From Verrucomicrobiales bacterium (GTDB taxonomy: Bacteria > Verrucomicrobiota > Verrucomicrobiia > Verrucomicrobiales > DEV007): a stretch of 8,280 nucleotides of DNA. Below, piece after piece: positions 1 to 5,687 of the stretch (position 1 is its first letter; the number at the start of each line of letters is the position of its first letter). The notes beneath the pieces were generated by a model. It was not told the origin of the DNA, made no database searches, and saw nothing but the letters and a program-made list of their open reading frames with translations. Location of the stretch: assembly GCA_007123695.1 (NCBI GenBank), contig SLGN01000035.1, positions 1-8,280 of the forward strand, written 5' to 3'. The position numbers were made by a program, and so were the translations under genes.

Positions 1-346
<346 letters not shown>

Positions 347-365
347 GGGGGGAGAAACGGCGCGT

Positions 366-1325
366 TCAGAGGCGCATCCAGACGTAGCTCAGCACGCCGA
401 TGGCCACGAAGAGAGCCACCGTGAGCACGGCGACGAATCGGGACTTGAACACCGCCAGGTACATGAAAATCAGCTTCACGTCCATCATCGGGCCGTAGAC
501 GAGGAAGGCGAGCTTCGCCGACTGCGGCACGGGGAAGTTCGCCGCGATGAAGGCGTCCGAGGTGCTGCAGAGGCTCAGGACGAAGGCCAGGATCATCATC
601 AGGCCGATGCCGCTCGGCTCGCTCTTGTTGAAGAGCAGGATGAGGTCCTCCGTGACGTAGGCCTTGAAGACCGCCGTGATCGCCACGCCGATGGTGAAGT
701 ACATCGCGGTTTCGAGAAAGTCCCGCATCGCCGTGCGCGTCGCGAGCACGAGACGGTTCGGGCCTGGGGTGTCCTCGTCCCCCTCGGGCAGTGGGCCGAC
801 GTCGGAGTGGCGCGGGGCGACGCCGGGGCGCAGGATTGTGTGGTTGCGGAATTTGAGGACGATCAGTCCGACCACGACCGTGACGAGATAGGCCATGAGC
901 AGGCGGCTCGAGGTCATGAATACCGGACCGTAGGCGACCGCAGTGGTCGCTTCGCGCAGGGAGAACTGGCCCACCGAGGAGGAGAAGGCCTTCATCGTGC
1001 TGACCGCGACGATCGGGTTGATGATCGGCGCCGAGAGCATGTAGGTGATGGCGCAGGAGACCGGCAGCCCTTTCCGGATGAGCCGCCGGATTACCGGCAC
1101 CACGGCGCATTCGCAGACGGGAAAGACCGCGCCGAGCAGGCCGCTCAGCATCACCGCGAGGACGCGGTTTTTCGGCAGCCACCGGTCGATCAGCCCCGCC
1201 GGCAGGTAGGCGTCGATGAAGCCGGAGACCAGAGTCCCCAGGAGAATGAACGGCGCCCCCTCGAAGATGATGCTGAGGAAGAGAAGGCAGAAGTCGGTGA
1301 AGGGAGTCAGGGGAGGCGAGGCCAT
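366..1325 (-). CDS. Permease of the ArsP_1/DUF318 (YraQ-like) family
   Basis: The product is 319 aa, an integral inner-membrane protein. The sequence shows two homologous halves. The first has hydrophobic segments at about 12-36, 55-78, 88-109 and 140-158, and the family motif FPVCECAVVP at 68-77 (Cys71, Cys73), then a basic RRLIRKGLP stretch and SAPIINPI. A hydrophilic loop follows at about 160-198. The second half has segments at about 203-222, 240-262, 272-292 and 296-315, with SLCSTSDAF (Cys253) and GPMMDVK. This arrangement is characteristic of PF03773 permeases. The family includes proteins linked to arsenical efflux, but the substrate here cannot be read from sequence. The next gene downstream encodes the usual TIGR03943 partner, so the two probably form one complex. 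The ATG at 1325 was chosen because it directly precedes the first membrane helix at the normal length; no strong ribosome site is visible. Confidence 0.9.
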   Translation of the reverse strand: MASPPLTPFTDFCLLFLSIIFEGAPFILLGTLVSGFIDAYLPAGLIDRWLPKNRVLAVMLSGLLGAVFPVCECAVVPVIRRLIRKGLPVSCAITYMLSAPIINPIVAVSTMKAFSSSVGQFSLREATTAVAYGPVFMTSSRLLMAYLVTVVVGLIVLKFRNHTILRPGVAPRHSDVGPLPEGDEDTPGPNRLVLATRTAMRDFLETAMYFTIGVAITAVFKAYVTEDLILLFNKSEPSGIGLMMILAFVLSLCSTSDAFIAANFPVPQSAKLAFLVYGPMMDVKLIFMYLAVFKSRFVAVLTVALFVAIGVLSYVWMRL

Positions 1326-1500
1326 TCCGGAGCGGGGTGCGGGAGACCGGGCTTGAAGAGAGTGGCAACAAACCGCCCGCCAAGGTAACGCACCGCCCGA
1401 ACTCTTCGCAATCGCGGAAATGCGCGGGATTTCCGGTAAAAAAAGCGGGAAAGTTCACTTTTTCACTTGCACGTGAGAACAGTTCCAGTAAGATGTCCGC
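1326..1500. promoter_or_regulatory. Divergent intergenic region between permease cassette and ssb
   Basis: This 175-bp gap separates two divergent genes, so it should hold both promoters. It contains the most AT-rich run of the left half (about 1436-1470). For ssb, a weak -35-like TTGCAC (1467-1472) and -10-like TAAGAT (1489-1494) are spaced by 16 bp, which would start transcription almost at the ATG, giving a leaderless or nearly leaderless mRNA. This fits the absence of a ribosome-binding site. A 9-bp palindrome GAACAGTTC (1477-1485) lies between the two boxes, and a CACGTG palindrome lies at 1470-1475; either could be an operator. On the permease side a TTGCGA box is visible without a convincing -10. 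All assignments here are by eye. Confidence 0.35.
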
Positions 1501-2019
1501 ATGAGCAGCTACAATCGCGTCACACTCATTGGAAACCTGACTCGCCAACCCGAGCTCAGAAAAACGAAAACCGGGGCCGCCGTCACCGAGCTCGGCATCG
1601 CCCTCAACCGCGCCTGGACCGCCGAAGACGGCGAACGCCATGAAGAGACGACCTTCGTCGATGTCACCGTCTGGGGGCGCACCGCCGAGAACGCCGCCAA
1701 ATACCTGAGCAAGGGCCGCAGCGTTCTCGTCGAGGGCAGGCTTCAGATGGACTCCTGGCAGGACAAGGAGACTGGCCGGGACCGGACCCGCCTCAAGGTC
1801 GTCGCCGAGTCGCTCCAGTTCCTCGGCGCTCACCAAGGCGGGGGCTCCGCCGAAGGCGGGTCTCGCGAGGATTCTGGCGAACGGAGGGAGCGCAACGAGC
1901 CGAGCGAGCGGAATGAACGTCGCGATGGAGAGCAACGGAGCGGCGAGCGCAGGGATGGCGAGCGTCGCGAGGGCGACCGCCGCCAGACCGCGCGCGATCG
2001 TCGCTACGAAGCAGCGTGA
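1501..2019 (+). CDS. ssb: Single-stranded DNA-binding protein with atypical Arg/Glu/Asp-rich C-terminal tail
   Basis: The product is 172 aa. Residues 4-109 form the OB-fold: it opens with SYNRVTLIGNLTRQPELR, then ALNRAW, the FVDVTVWGRTAENAAKYLSKG block and VLVEGRLQ, all hallmarks of bacterial SSB. It binds single-stranded DNA during replication, repair and recombination. Residues 110-172 form a disordered tail that starts with a short Gly-rich spacer. From residue 121 on it holds 17 Arg, 11 Glu and 5 Asp in 52 residues, with a period-10 repeat (ERRDGEQRSG, ERRDGERREG). Most bacterial SSBs end in an acidic tip such as DDDIPF that recruits partner proteins; this one ends RRYEAA. No acidic tip appears in the other two frames downstream, so a simple frameshift does not explain the loss. 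The start is fixed by the conserved N-terminus. The gene is divergent from the permease pair and convergent with the sulfatase gene. Confidence 0.93.
   Translation: MSSYNRVTLIGNLTRQPELRKTKTGAAVTELGIALNRAWTAEDGERHEETTFVDVTVWGRTAENAAKYLSKGRSVLVEGRLQMDSWQDKETGRDRTRLKVVAESLQFLGAHQGGGSAEGGSREDSGERRERNEPSERNERRDGEQRSGERRDGERREGDRRQTARDRRYEAA
1915..1974 (+). repeat. Two 30-bp imperfect repeats coding decapeptides in the SSB tail
   Basis: Residues 139-148 (ERRDGEQRSG) and 149-158 (ERRDGERREG) of the SSB are near-identical decapeptides, and DRRQ begins a third, degraded copy. The DNA copies differ at roughly a third of their positions, many of them silent. The duplication therefore looks older than the perfect repeats elsewhere in the window, with the charge pattern conserved. 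Confidence 0.7.
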
Positions 2020-2038
2020 TCGTTGCTTGATCGTCGCG

Positions 2039-2066
2039 CGCGTGCTCGCGTGCTCGCGTGCTCGCG
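2039..2066. repeat. 8-bp tandem repeat CGCGTGCT, 3.5 copies
   Basis: Three perfect CGCGTGCT units and a final CGCG run from 2039 to 2066, starting 20 bp after the ssb stop codon. It lies outside any coding frame, unlike the 6-bp and 12-bp repeats in the window. The first bases also pair with the end of ssb: CGCGCGCGA at 1989-1997 is complementary to TCGCGCGCG at 2034-2042, so the transcript end could fold there. Confidence 0.9.
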
Positions 2067-2087
2067 CCTGCCTGCCCCGAGCCCTGT

Positions 2088-2118
2088 CCCTCAGTGTCGG
2101 TGCAACCGGTGCTGAGGG
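2088..2118. terminator. Stem-loop between convergent genes, possible bidirectional terminator
   Basis: CCCTCAG (2088-2094) pairs perfectly with CTGAGGG (2112-2118). Inside it CGGT (2098-2101) pairs with ACCG (2105-2108) around a GCA loop, with a symmetrical 3+3 internal bulge. The hairpin lies about 70 nt after the ssb stop, where a terminator would be expected. It lacks a T-rich tail on either strand, so termination is inferred from position and stability only; it could equally be an mRNA-stabilising or repeat-element hairpin. Confidence 0.4.
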
Positions 2119-2135
2119 GTGGTTTGGCCGCCGAT

Positions 2136-2260
2136 TTTCGTTTCCGCTATTGGAGGGAACTCAGGCGTTCCGTCCGAGTGGGGTGTTCGGGGAGTCTTGT
2201 TCGACGTTCGCTGGAGCGGCGGGGAACTCAGGTGGTCCCGACCGAGCGGGGGAGTGGCGG
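2136..2260. repeat. Imperfect direct duplication with a conserved hairpin, period 67 bp
   Basis: Two similar stretches lie at about 2136-2197 and 2199-2260. The shared core GGGAACTCAGG occurs at 2155-2165 and 2222-2232. It is followed in both copies by a related GTTCC or GTCCC block, then CCGAG and a G-run with GGAGT, and it is preceded by a similar TTCG...CGCT segment. In copy 1, GGAAC (2156-2160) pairs with GTTCC (2167-2171) around TCAGGC. In copy 2, GGGAAC pairs with GGTCCC with one mismatch, around TCAGGT. Retention of both the loop and the stem suggests a structured repeat element rather than a decayed gene. Its identity is unknown. Confidence 0.6.
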
Positions 2261-2337
2261 CTGGCGGACGTAGTTTCAAGCCGGGAAGCGCAGCGAAGTG
2301 GCATTGGCTTTCGGCGAATGCGCCTATGCGTGAAGAT

Positions 2338-2358
2338 CGGACGCCCTTCAAGGGTCCG
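2338..2358. other. Bulged hairpin near the 3' end of the sulfatase gene
   Basis: CGGA (2338-2341) pairs with TCCG (2355-2358) and CCCT (2344-2347) pairs with AGGG (2351-2354), with a 2-nt bulge and a TCA loop. It lies about 70 nt beyond the sulfatase stop on the minus strand, so it may cap that transcript. No T-tract accompanies it. Confidence 0.35.
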
Positions 2359-2425
2359 GCCTACAAGCTCGCCGGCGGGAGGCGTCGATAACTCTGACTC
2401 ACGTGCCCTCGCTCTGCATTTCTGA

Positions 2426-4030
2426 TCATTCCCGATCCGGTTCCGAGGCGAAGGGGGCGCCGGTTTCGGCGATCCAGGCGAGCAGTTCGTCGAGAAGCGC
2501 ATCGAGGCGCTCGGGTTCTTCGGCGGCGAGGTCGCGCGATTCGCCGGGGTCGCTGACGAGATGGTAGAGCTCGACGGCGCCGTTGTCGGGCAGGCCCTCG
2601 CGGCCTCCGTCGAGCAGCCACTCCTCGTGGTGGAGCAGCAGCTTCCAGTCCCCCCGGCGCACGACGCTGACGGGACGGCTACGGAAGTGGGGGTCGCGCT
2701 GGCCGTCGGTGCGGGAATAGCTCTCGAGGTAGGCCGGGAAATGCCAGAAGAGCGCTCGCTCGTCCAAGGCCGCATCCCTGCCCTCGCGCAGCAGGGTGGC
2801 GAGGCTGCGTCCGTCGGGGTTGGCGTCGGGCGGCGGGGCGGTTCCGGCGATTTCGCAAAAGGTGGCGTGCAGATCGATCTGGTGCACTGGGGTGCCGCAG
2901 ACGCCCGGCTCGGCGACGCCGGGCCAGCGCACCAGAAAGGGCACGCGGATGCCGCCTTCGTAGTAGGTGCCCTTGTATCCGCGTAGAGGGGCCATGCTGG
3001 TGACGGGGCCGTAGCCGCCGTTGTCGGAGGTGAAGACGACGAGCGTGTTGACGGCCTGGCCGCTTTCCTCCAAGGCGGCGAGGATGCGGCCGACGGCGTC
3101 GTCGAGGGTGTGGACCATCGCGGCGTAGACGGCGTGGTGGTGGCGCTCGCCGGGCGGCTTCGATTCGTAGCGGGCGACGAGGTCGGCACGCGCGCGGATG
3201 GGCGTATGGACGTCGAAGAAGGGCACGTAGGCGAGCCAAGGCCGGTGGGGGCGCTGCGCTCCCTCGGCGACGAAGGCGGCGGCGGCCTCGGCGAGGACCT
3301 CGGCGATGTGGCGCCCGTCGTCCTCGCCGCCGAGACCGGGGACGCCCTGGCGAAACGGGGCGAAGTAGTTCGGCGGGCTGCCGGAGCGGTCGCCGCCGAC
3401 GTTGCGGTGGAAACCGTGGGCGAGAGGGCCGGATTCGGGATCGACCCCGAGATGCCATTTGCCAAAGTGCCCGAGGCGCCACCCCCTCTCGGAAAGCAGC
3501 CGCGGCCAGGTCGGGGCGTCCGGGGACAGCGTGTCGGTGCCGGGGACGTGGACGAGACGGCGTTGCGCCGCCTTGCCGCGCGGACCGGTGCCGACGTTGT
3601 AGAACTCGTGCCGCGGAGAGTAGCAACCGGTCAGAAGCGAGGCACGCGAGGGAGCGCAGTTCGCGGCGGGCGCGTAGCCGTGGGGGAAGACGACGCTTTC
3701 GGCGGCGAGGGCGTCGAGATGCGGGGTCTCGTAGAAGTCGCTGCCGAGAAATCCGGCGTCGCCCCAGCCGAGGTCGTCGGCGTAGAGCAGCAGGATGTTC
3801 GGCGGCGTCCCGGCGTCGCCGGGCGCGGCGCGAAGCGACGGCAGAAAGACGGGGACCGAGGCCGCCACCAAGGCGGCGAAAGCGAGGGAAACGCCGCAAC
3901 CGGGCAGCGTGCAGCGCGTGCCGTGCCGAAAGCCGTGCCGAAAGCCGTGCCGAAAGCCGTGCCGAAAGCCGTGCCGAAAGCCGTGCCGGGCGATGGCGGG
4001 TGGACTGGGTGCGGCGGGCGGTGTGTTCAT
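2426..4030 (-). CDS. Exported sulfatase (formylglycine-dependent, S1 type) with N-terminal RHGF repeats
   Basis: The product is 534 aa. It hydrolyses sulfate esters, probably outside the cytoplasm; the substrate is unknown. Residues 16-36 are a GFRH repeat, 46-64 the hydrophobic core of a signal peptide, and cleavage is plausible after Ala68. The alkaline-phosphatase-fold domain then shows all expected sites: Asp85-Asp86 (LLYADDLGWGD), the C-x-P-S-R signature CAPSR at 125-129 whose Cys125 would become formylglycine, Lys191 in GKWHLG, His275 in DVHTP, Asp336-Asn337 in SDNGG, and Lys353 in GYKGTYYEGG. The C-terminal part (about 455-520) has RRGDWKLLLH and ELYHLVSDPGESRDLA, usual for this family. 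The ATG at 4030 overlaps the upstream glutamate dehydrogenase stop (ATGA), which supports this start; no in-frame ATG exists between the repeat and the signal core. A maturase gene is not in the window. Cys-type signatures can be matured by FGE or by a radical-SAM enzyme. Confidence 0.93.
   Translation of the reverse strand: MNTPPAAPSPPAIARHGFRHGFRHGFRHGFRHGFRHGTRCTLPGCGVSLAFAALVAASVPVFLPSLRAAPGDAGTPPNILLLYADDLGWGDAGFLGSDFYETPHLDALAAESVVFPHGYAPAANCAPSRASLLTGCYSPRHEFYNVGTGPRGKAAQRRLVHVPGTDTLSPDAPTWPRLLSERGWRLGHFGKWHLGVDPESGPLAHGFHRNVGGDRSGSPPNYFAPFRQGVPGLGGEDDGRHIAEVLAEAAAAFVAEGAQRPHRPWLAYVPFFDVHTPIRARADLVARYESKPPGERHHHAVYAAMVHTLDDAVGRILAALEESGQAVNTLVVFTSDNGGYGPVTSMAPLRGYKGTYYEGGIRVPFLVRWPGVAEPGVCGTPVHQIDLHATFCEIAGTAPPPDANPDGRSLATLLREGRDAALDERALFWHFPAYLESYSRTDGQRDPHFRSRPVSVVRRGDWKLLLHHEEWLLDGGREGLPDNGAVELYHLVSDPGESRDLAAEEPERLDALLDELLAWIAETGAPFASEPDRE
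3921..3988. repeat. 12-bp tandem repeat CCGTGCCGAAAG, 5.7 copies, coding Gly-Phe-Arg-His
   Basis: Five identical 12-bp units fill 3921-3980 and a partial copy runs to 3988. On the minus strand each unit reads GGC TTT CGG CAC (Gly-Phe-Arg-His), inside the N-terminal region of the sulfatase and just before its signal-peptide core. A 12-bp unit preserves the frame on expansion. The perfect identity of the copies points to recent slippage. Confidence 0.97.
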
Positions 4031-5439
4031 GGGAAGATGCCGTGCTGGCTGTAGCTCTCGGCGAGGCGGCCGATCGAGAGCAGGTAGGCGGCGGTGCGGA
4101 GATCGGGGAGCTGTTCGGATTTCCACAGTTCGTGGATCTGGCCGAAGGAGACGATCATGGTCTGTTCCAGCGCGGTGACGACCATGCGCTCTTCGCTGGG
4201 GCCGTGGAGCAAGGGGGTGCGCAACGGTTCGGGCACGGATTGGCCGACGAGCTGCTCGATGGTCTGGACGAGCTGGCTCTTCGTCAGCTCCTCGTGCCGG
4301 GAAAGAAGCCTCTCGAAGCTGACACCGGCGCGGTTCTTGAGCCATTCGAAGTAGGACACGGTGACTCCGCCGGCGTTGAGGTAGATGTCGGGCAGCATGC
4401 AGATGCCGCGCTCGCGCAGGATTTCCTCGCCGACGGAATCGACCGGACCGTTGGCGGCCTCGGCGACGATCTTCGCCTGGATGCGGGGAGCGTTCTCGCC
4501 GGTGATCTGGTTTTCGAGGGCCGCCGGAACGAGGATGTCGCAGTCGCCCTCGAGCGCGGTGGCCCGGTCGGTCGAGAACACCGCTCTGGGGAAGCCTTCG
4601 AGGGTGCCGGTTTCCGCCCGATGGCGGACGACGGCTTCGACGTCGAGCCCGTCTTCGGCGTGGAGATAGCCCTCGCGTTCGGCGATCCCCACGATGACCG
4701 AGCCCCCGTCGCGCTGCAGGAAGCTGGCGACGTGGTAGCCGACGTTGCCGAGGCCCTGGACGATGACCCGTTTTCCGGCGAGTCCGGGCTCGAGTCCGAG
4801 TCTACGCATCGCCTCGGCCTCTTCGCAGAAGATGCGAATGCCGTAGAAGACCCCGAGACCGGTCGCCTGGCGCCGCCCCGGGATGCCCTGCATCGCCACC
4901 GGCTTGCCGGTGACGCAGGCGTAGGGGTTCGGCTCGTTCATGCGGAGGTTCTTGTAGGTGTCGGCGATCCACGCCATCTCGCGCTCGCCGGTGCCGTAGT
5001 CGGGCGCGGGCACGTCGATGTCGGGGCCGATGAAGTTCTTGCGGATGAGCTCGGCGGTGTATCGCCGCACGACCCGCTCGCGGAAGCCGTCGGAGATCTT
5101 GCTGGGATCGAGGGCGATGCCTCCCTTGGCGCCGCCGAAGGGCACGCCGACGATGGCGCACTTGTAGCTCATCAGCGCGGCGAGGGCGATGGTCTCGTCT
5201 AGATCGACGTGGCGGCTGAGCCGGATCCCGCCCTTGGTCGGAAGGCGGTGGTAGCTGTGTTCGGCCCGGAACGCTTCGACTACGGTGATTTCGCCGTTGT
5301 CCTCGCGGACGGGGAAACGCATCCGGTAGACCGCGTTGCAGGCCTTGATCTGCCGGAGCAACCCGGGAGTGACGCCGGAGTGGGAGGCGGCTCGGTCGAA
5401 GTAGCGCGAGACGCTGGTGAGAAACTCGGATCTGGCCAT
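4027..5439 (-). CDS. gdhA: Glutamate dehydrogenase (Glu/Leu/Phe/Val dehydrogenase family)
   Basis: The product is 470 aa, a cytoplasmic enzyme that interconverts glutamate and 2-oxoglutarate plus ammonia with NAD(P). The N-terminal domain has RLPTKGGIRLS (Lys69), SYKCAIVGVPFGGAKGGI with Lys93 and catalytic Lys105, and PAPDYGTGEREMAW with catalytic Asp147. After TGKP and ATGLGV comes the Rossmann motif VQGLGNVG at 227-234, then LVPAALENQIT, VAEAANGPV and LPDIYLNAGGVTVSYFEW. Lys69 and Ser362 align with the residues that bind the glutamate side-chain carboxylate in family members; leucine dehydrogenase has a hydrophobic residue at the Lys position, so glutamate is the likely substrate. Cofactor preference is not resolved, although Glu254 after the second strand is compatible with NAD. 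The ATG at 5439 is chosen for its clear Shine-Dalgarno and because it begins the family's normal N-terminus. The length is slightly above the family's common 410-450. The sulfatase gene overlaps its stop by 4 bp. Confidence 0.93.
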   Translation of the reverse strand: MARSEFLTSVSRYFDRAASHSGVTPGLLRQIKACNAVYRMRFPVREDNGEITVVEAFRAEHSYHRLPTKGGIRLSRHVDLDETIALAALMSYKCAIVGVPFGGAKGGIALDPSKISDGFRERVVRRYTAELIRKNFIGPDIDVPAPDYGTGEREMAWIADTYKNLRMNEPNPYACVTGKPVAMQGIPGRRQATGLGVFYGIRIFCEEAEAMRRLGLEPGLAGKRVIVQGLGNVGYHVASFLQRDGGSVIVGIAEREGYLHAEDGLDVEAVVRHRAETGTLEGFPRAVFSTDRATALEGDCDILVPAALENQITGENAPRIQAKIVAEAANGPVDSVGEEILRERGICMLPDIYLNAGGVTVSYFEWLKNRAGVSFERLLSRHEELTKSQLVQTIEQLVGQSVPEPLRTPLLHGPSEERMVVTALEQTMIVSFGQIHELWKSEQLPDLRTAAYLLSIGRLAESYSQHGIFP

Positions 5440-5687
5440 TCCCGGTCCTTTTACCACAGGGCGGCGACCGATGCACGGAAAAGACCCGGGTATCTGGCAC
5501 CGCCGGGGCCGCGAGACATTCGCTGCATAGAGAACGGATCGCCCCGAACTTGGCCGGGGGGAGCTTGACTTGACGGTTTTGCCCTGCAGCGGCCCTGCCC
5601 CCGAAGCGCATCGCCCGGCCCGGCGAGGGGGCAATGCCAATAGGGGAGGGGGCTTCGGGAAACAATCTACCCTTCCGGGCCGGTGGG
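5440..5687. promoter_or_regulatory. Intergenic region secDF to gdhA: leader and possible terminator structures
   Basis: This 248-bp gap follows the SecDF stop and precedes gdhA, both on the minus strand. It is large for an operon spacing, so it probably ends the secDF transcript and starts the gdhA-sulfatase one. A nested inverted repeat occupies 5600-5659. The outer arms are CCCGAAGC (5600-5607) and GCTTCGGG (5652-5659). The inner arms are GCAT-C-GCCC (5608-5616) and GGGC-A-ATGC (5629-5637), with one mismatch. There is no T-tract. I could not identify a convincing -35/-10 pair for gdhA. The rest is GC-rich and unremarkable. Confidence 0.35.
5446..5450 (-). promoter_or_regulatory. Ribosome-binding site of the glutamate dehydrogenase gene
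   Basis: AAGGA on the minus strand lies 6 nt before the ATG at 5439, within TAAAAGGACC. It is the only clear Shine-Dalgarno sequence seen in the window and it fixes this start against the longer open frame upstream. Confidence 0.75.

Larger units (their letters stand above)
2020..2425. other. Non-coding convergent intergenic region, structured
   Basis: These 406 bp separate the 3' ends of ssb and the sulfatase gene. Open frames on either strand show no recognisable protein and no ribosome site, so I call no gene here. The stretch holds an 8-bp tandem repeat (2039-2066), a 31-nt stem-loop (2088-2118), a duplicated element of about 60 bp with internal hairpins (2136-2260), and two further hairpins. 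One of these pairs GCATT (2301-2305) with AATGC (2317-2321); the other is at 2338-2358. No T-tract follows any stem, so a classical intrinsic terminator is not visible for either gene. Confidence 0.75.

Noticed and set aside
1477..1485. A definite LexA (SOS) box upstream of ssb
   Set aside because: GAAC and GTTC are separated by one base, whereas the known GAAC-type boxes have four; kept only as a low-interest palindrome.
2058..2425. Small plus-strand and minus-strand open frames in the convergent intergenic region
   Set aside because: They have no ribosome site, no recognisable domain and a Gly/Arg/Ser/Pro-rich composition, and they cross the duplicated hairpin element; they are better explained as non-coding DNA.
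3921..3988. CRISPR-like array at the 12-bp repeat, or at the 6-bp repeat at 1-88
   Set aside because: The units are far too short, abut without spacers and are in frame within coding sequences; there are no cas genes.
3110..5202. Long plus-strand open frames opposite the sulfatase and glutamate dehydrogenase genes
   Set aside because: They mirror the codon pattern of the real genes on the minus strand and have no recognisable domains or ribosome sites.
5565..5574. Doubled TTGAC on the plus strand as a -35 promoter element
   Set aside because: There is no fitting -10 box and no plus-strand gene downstream; SecDF and gdhA are both on the minus strand.
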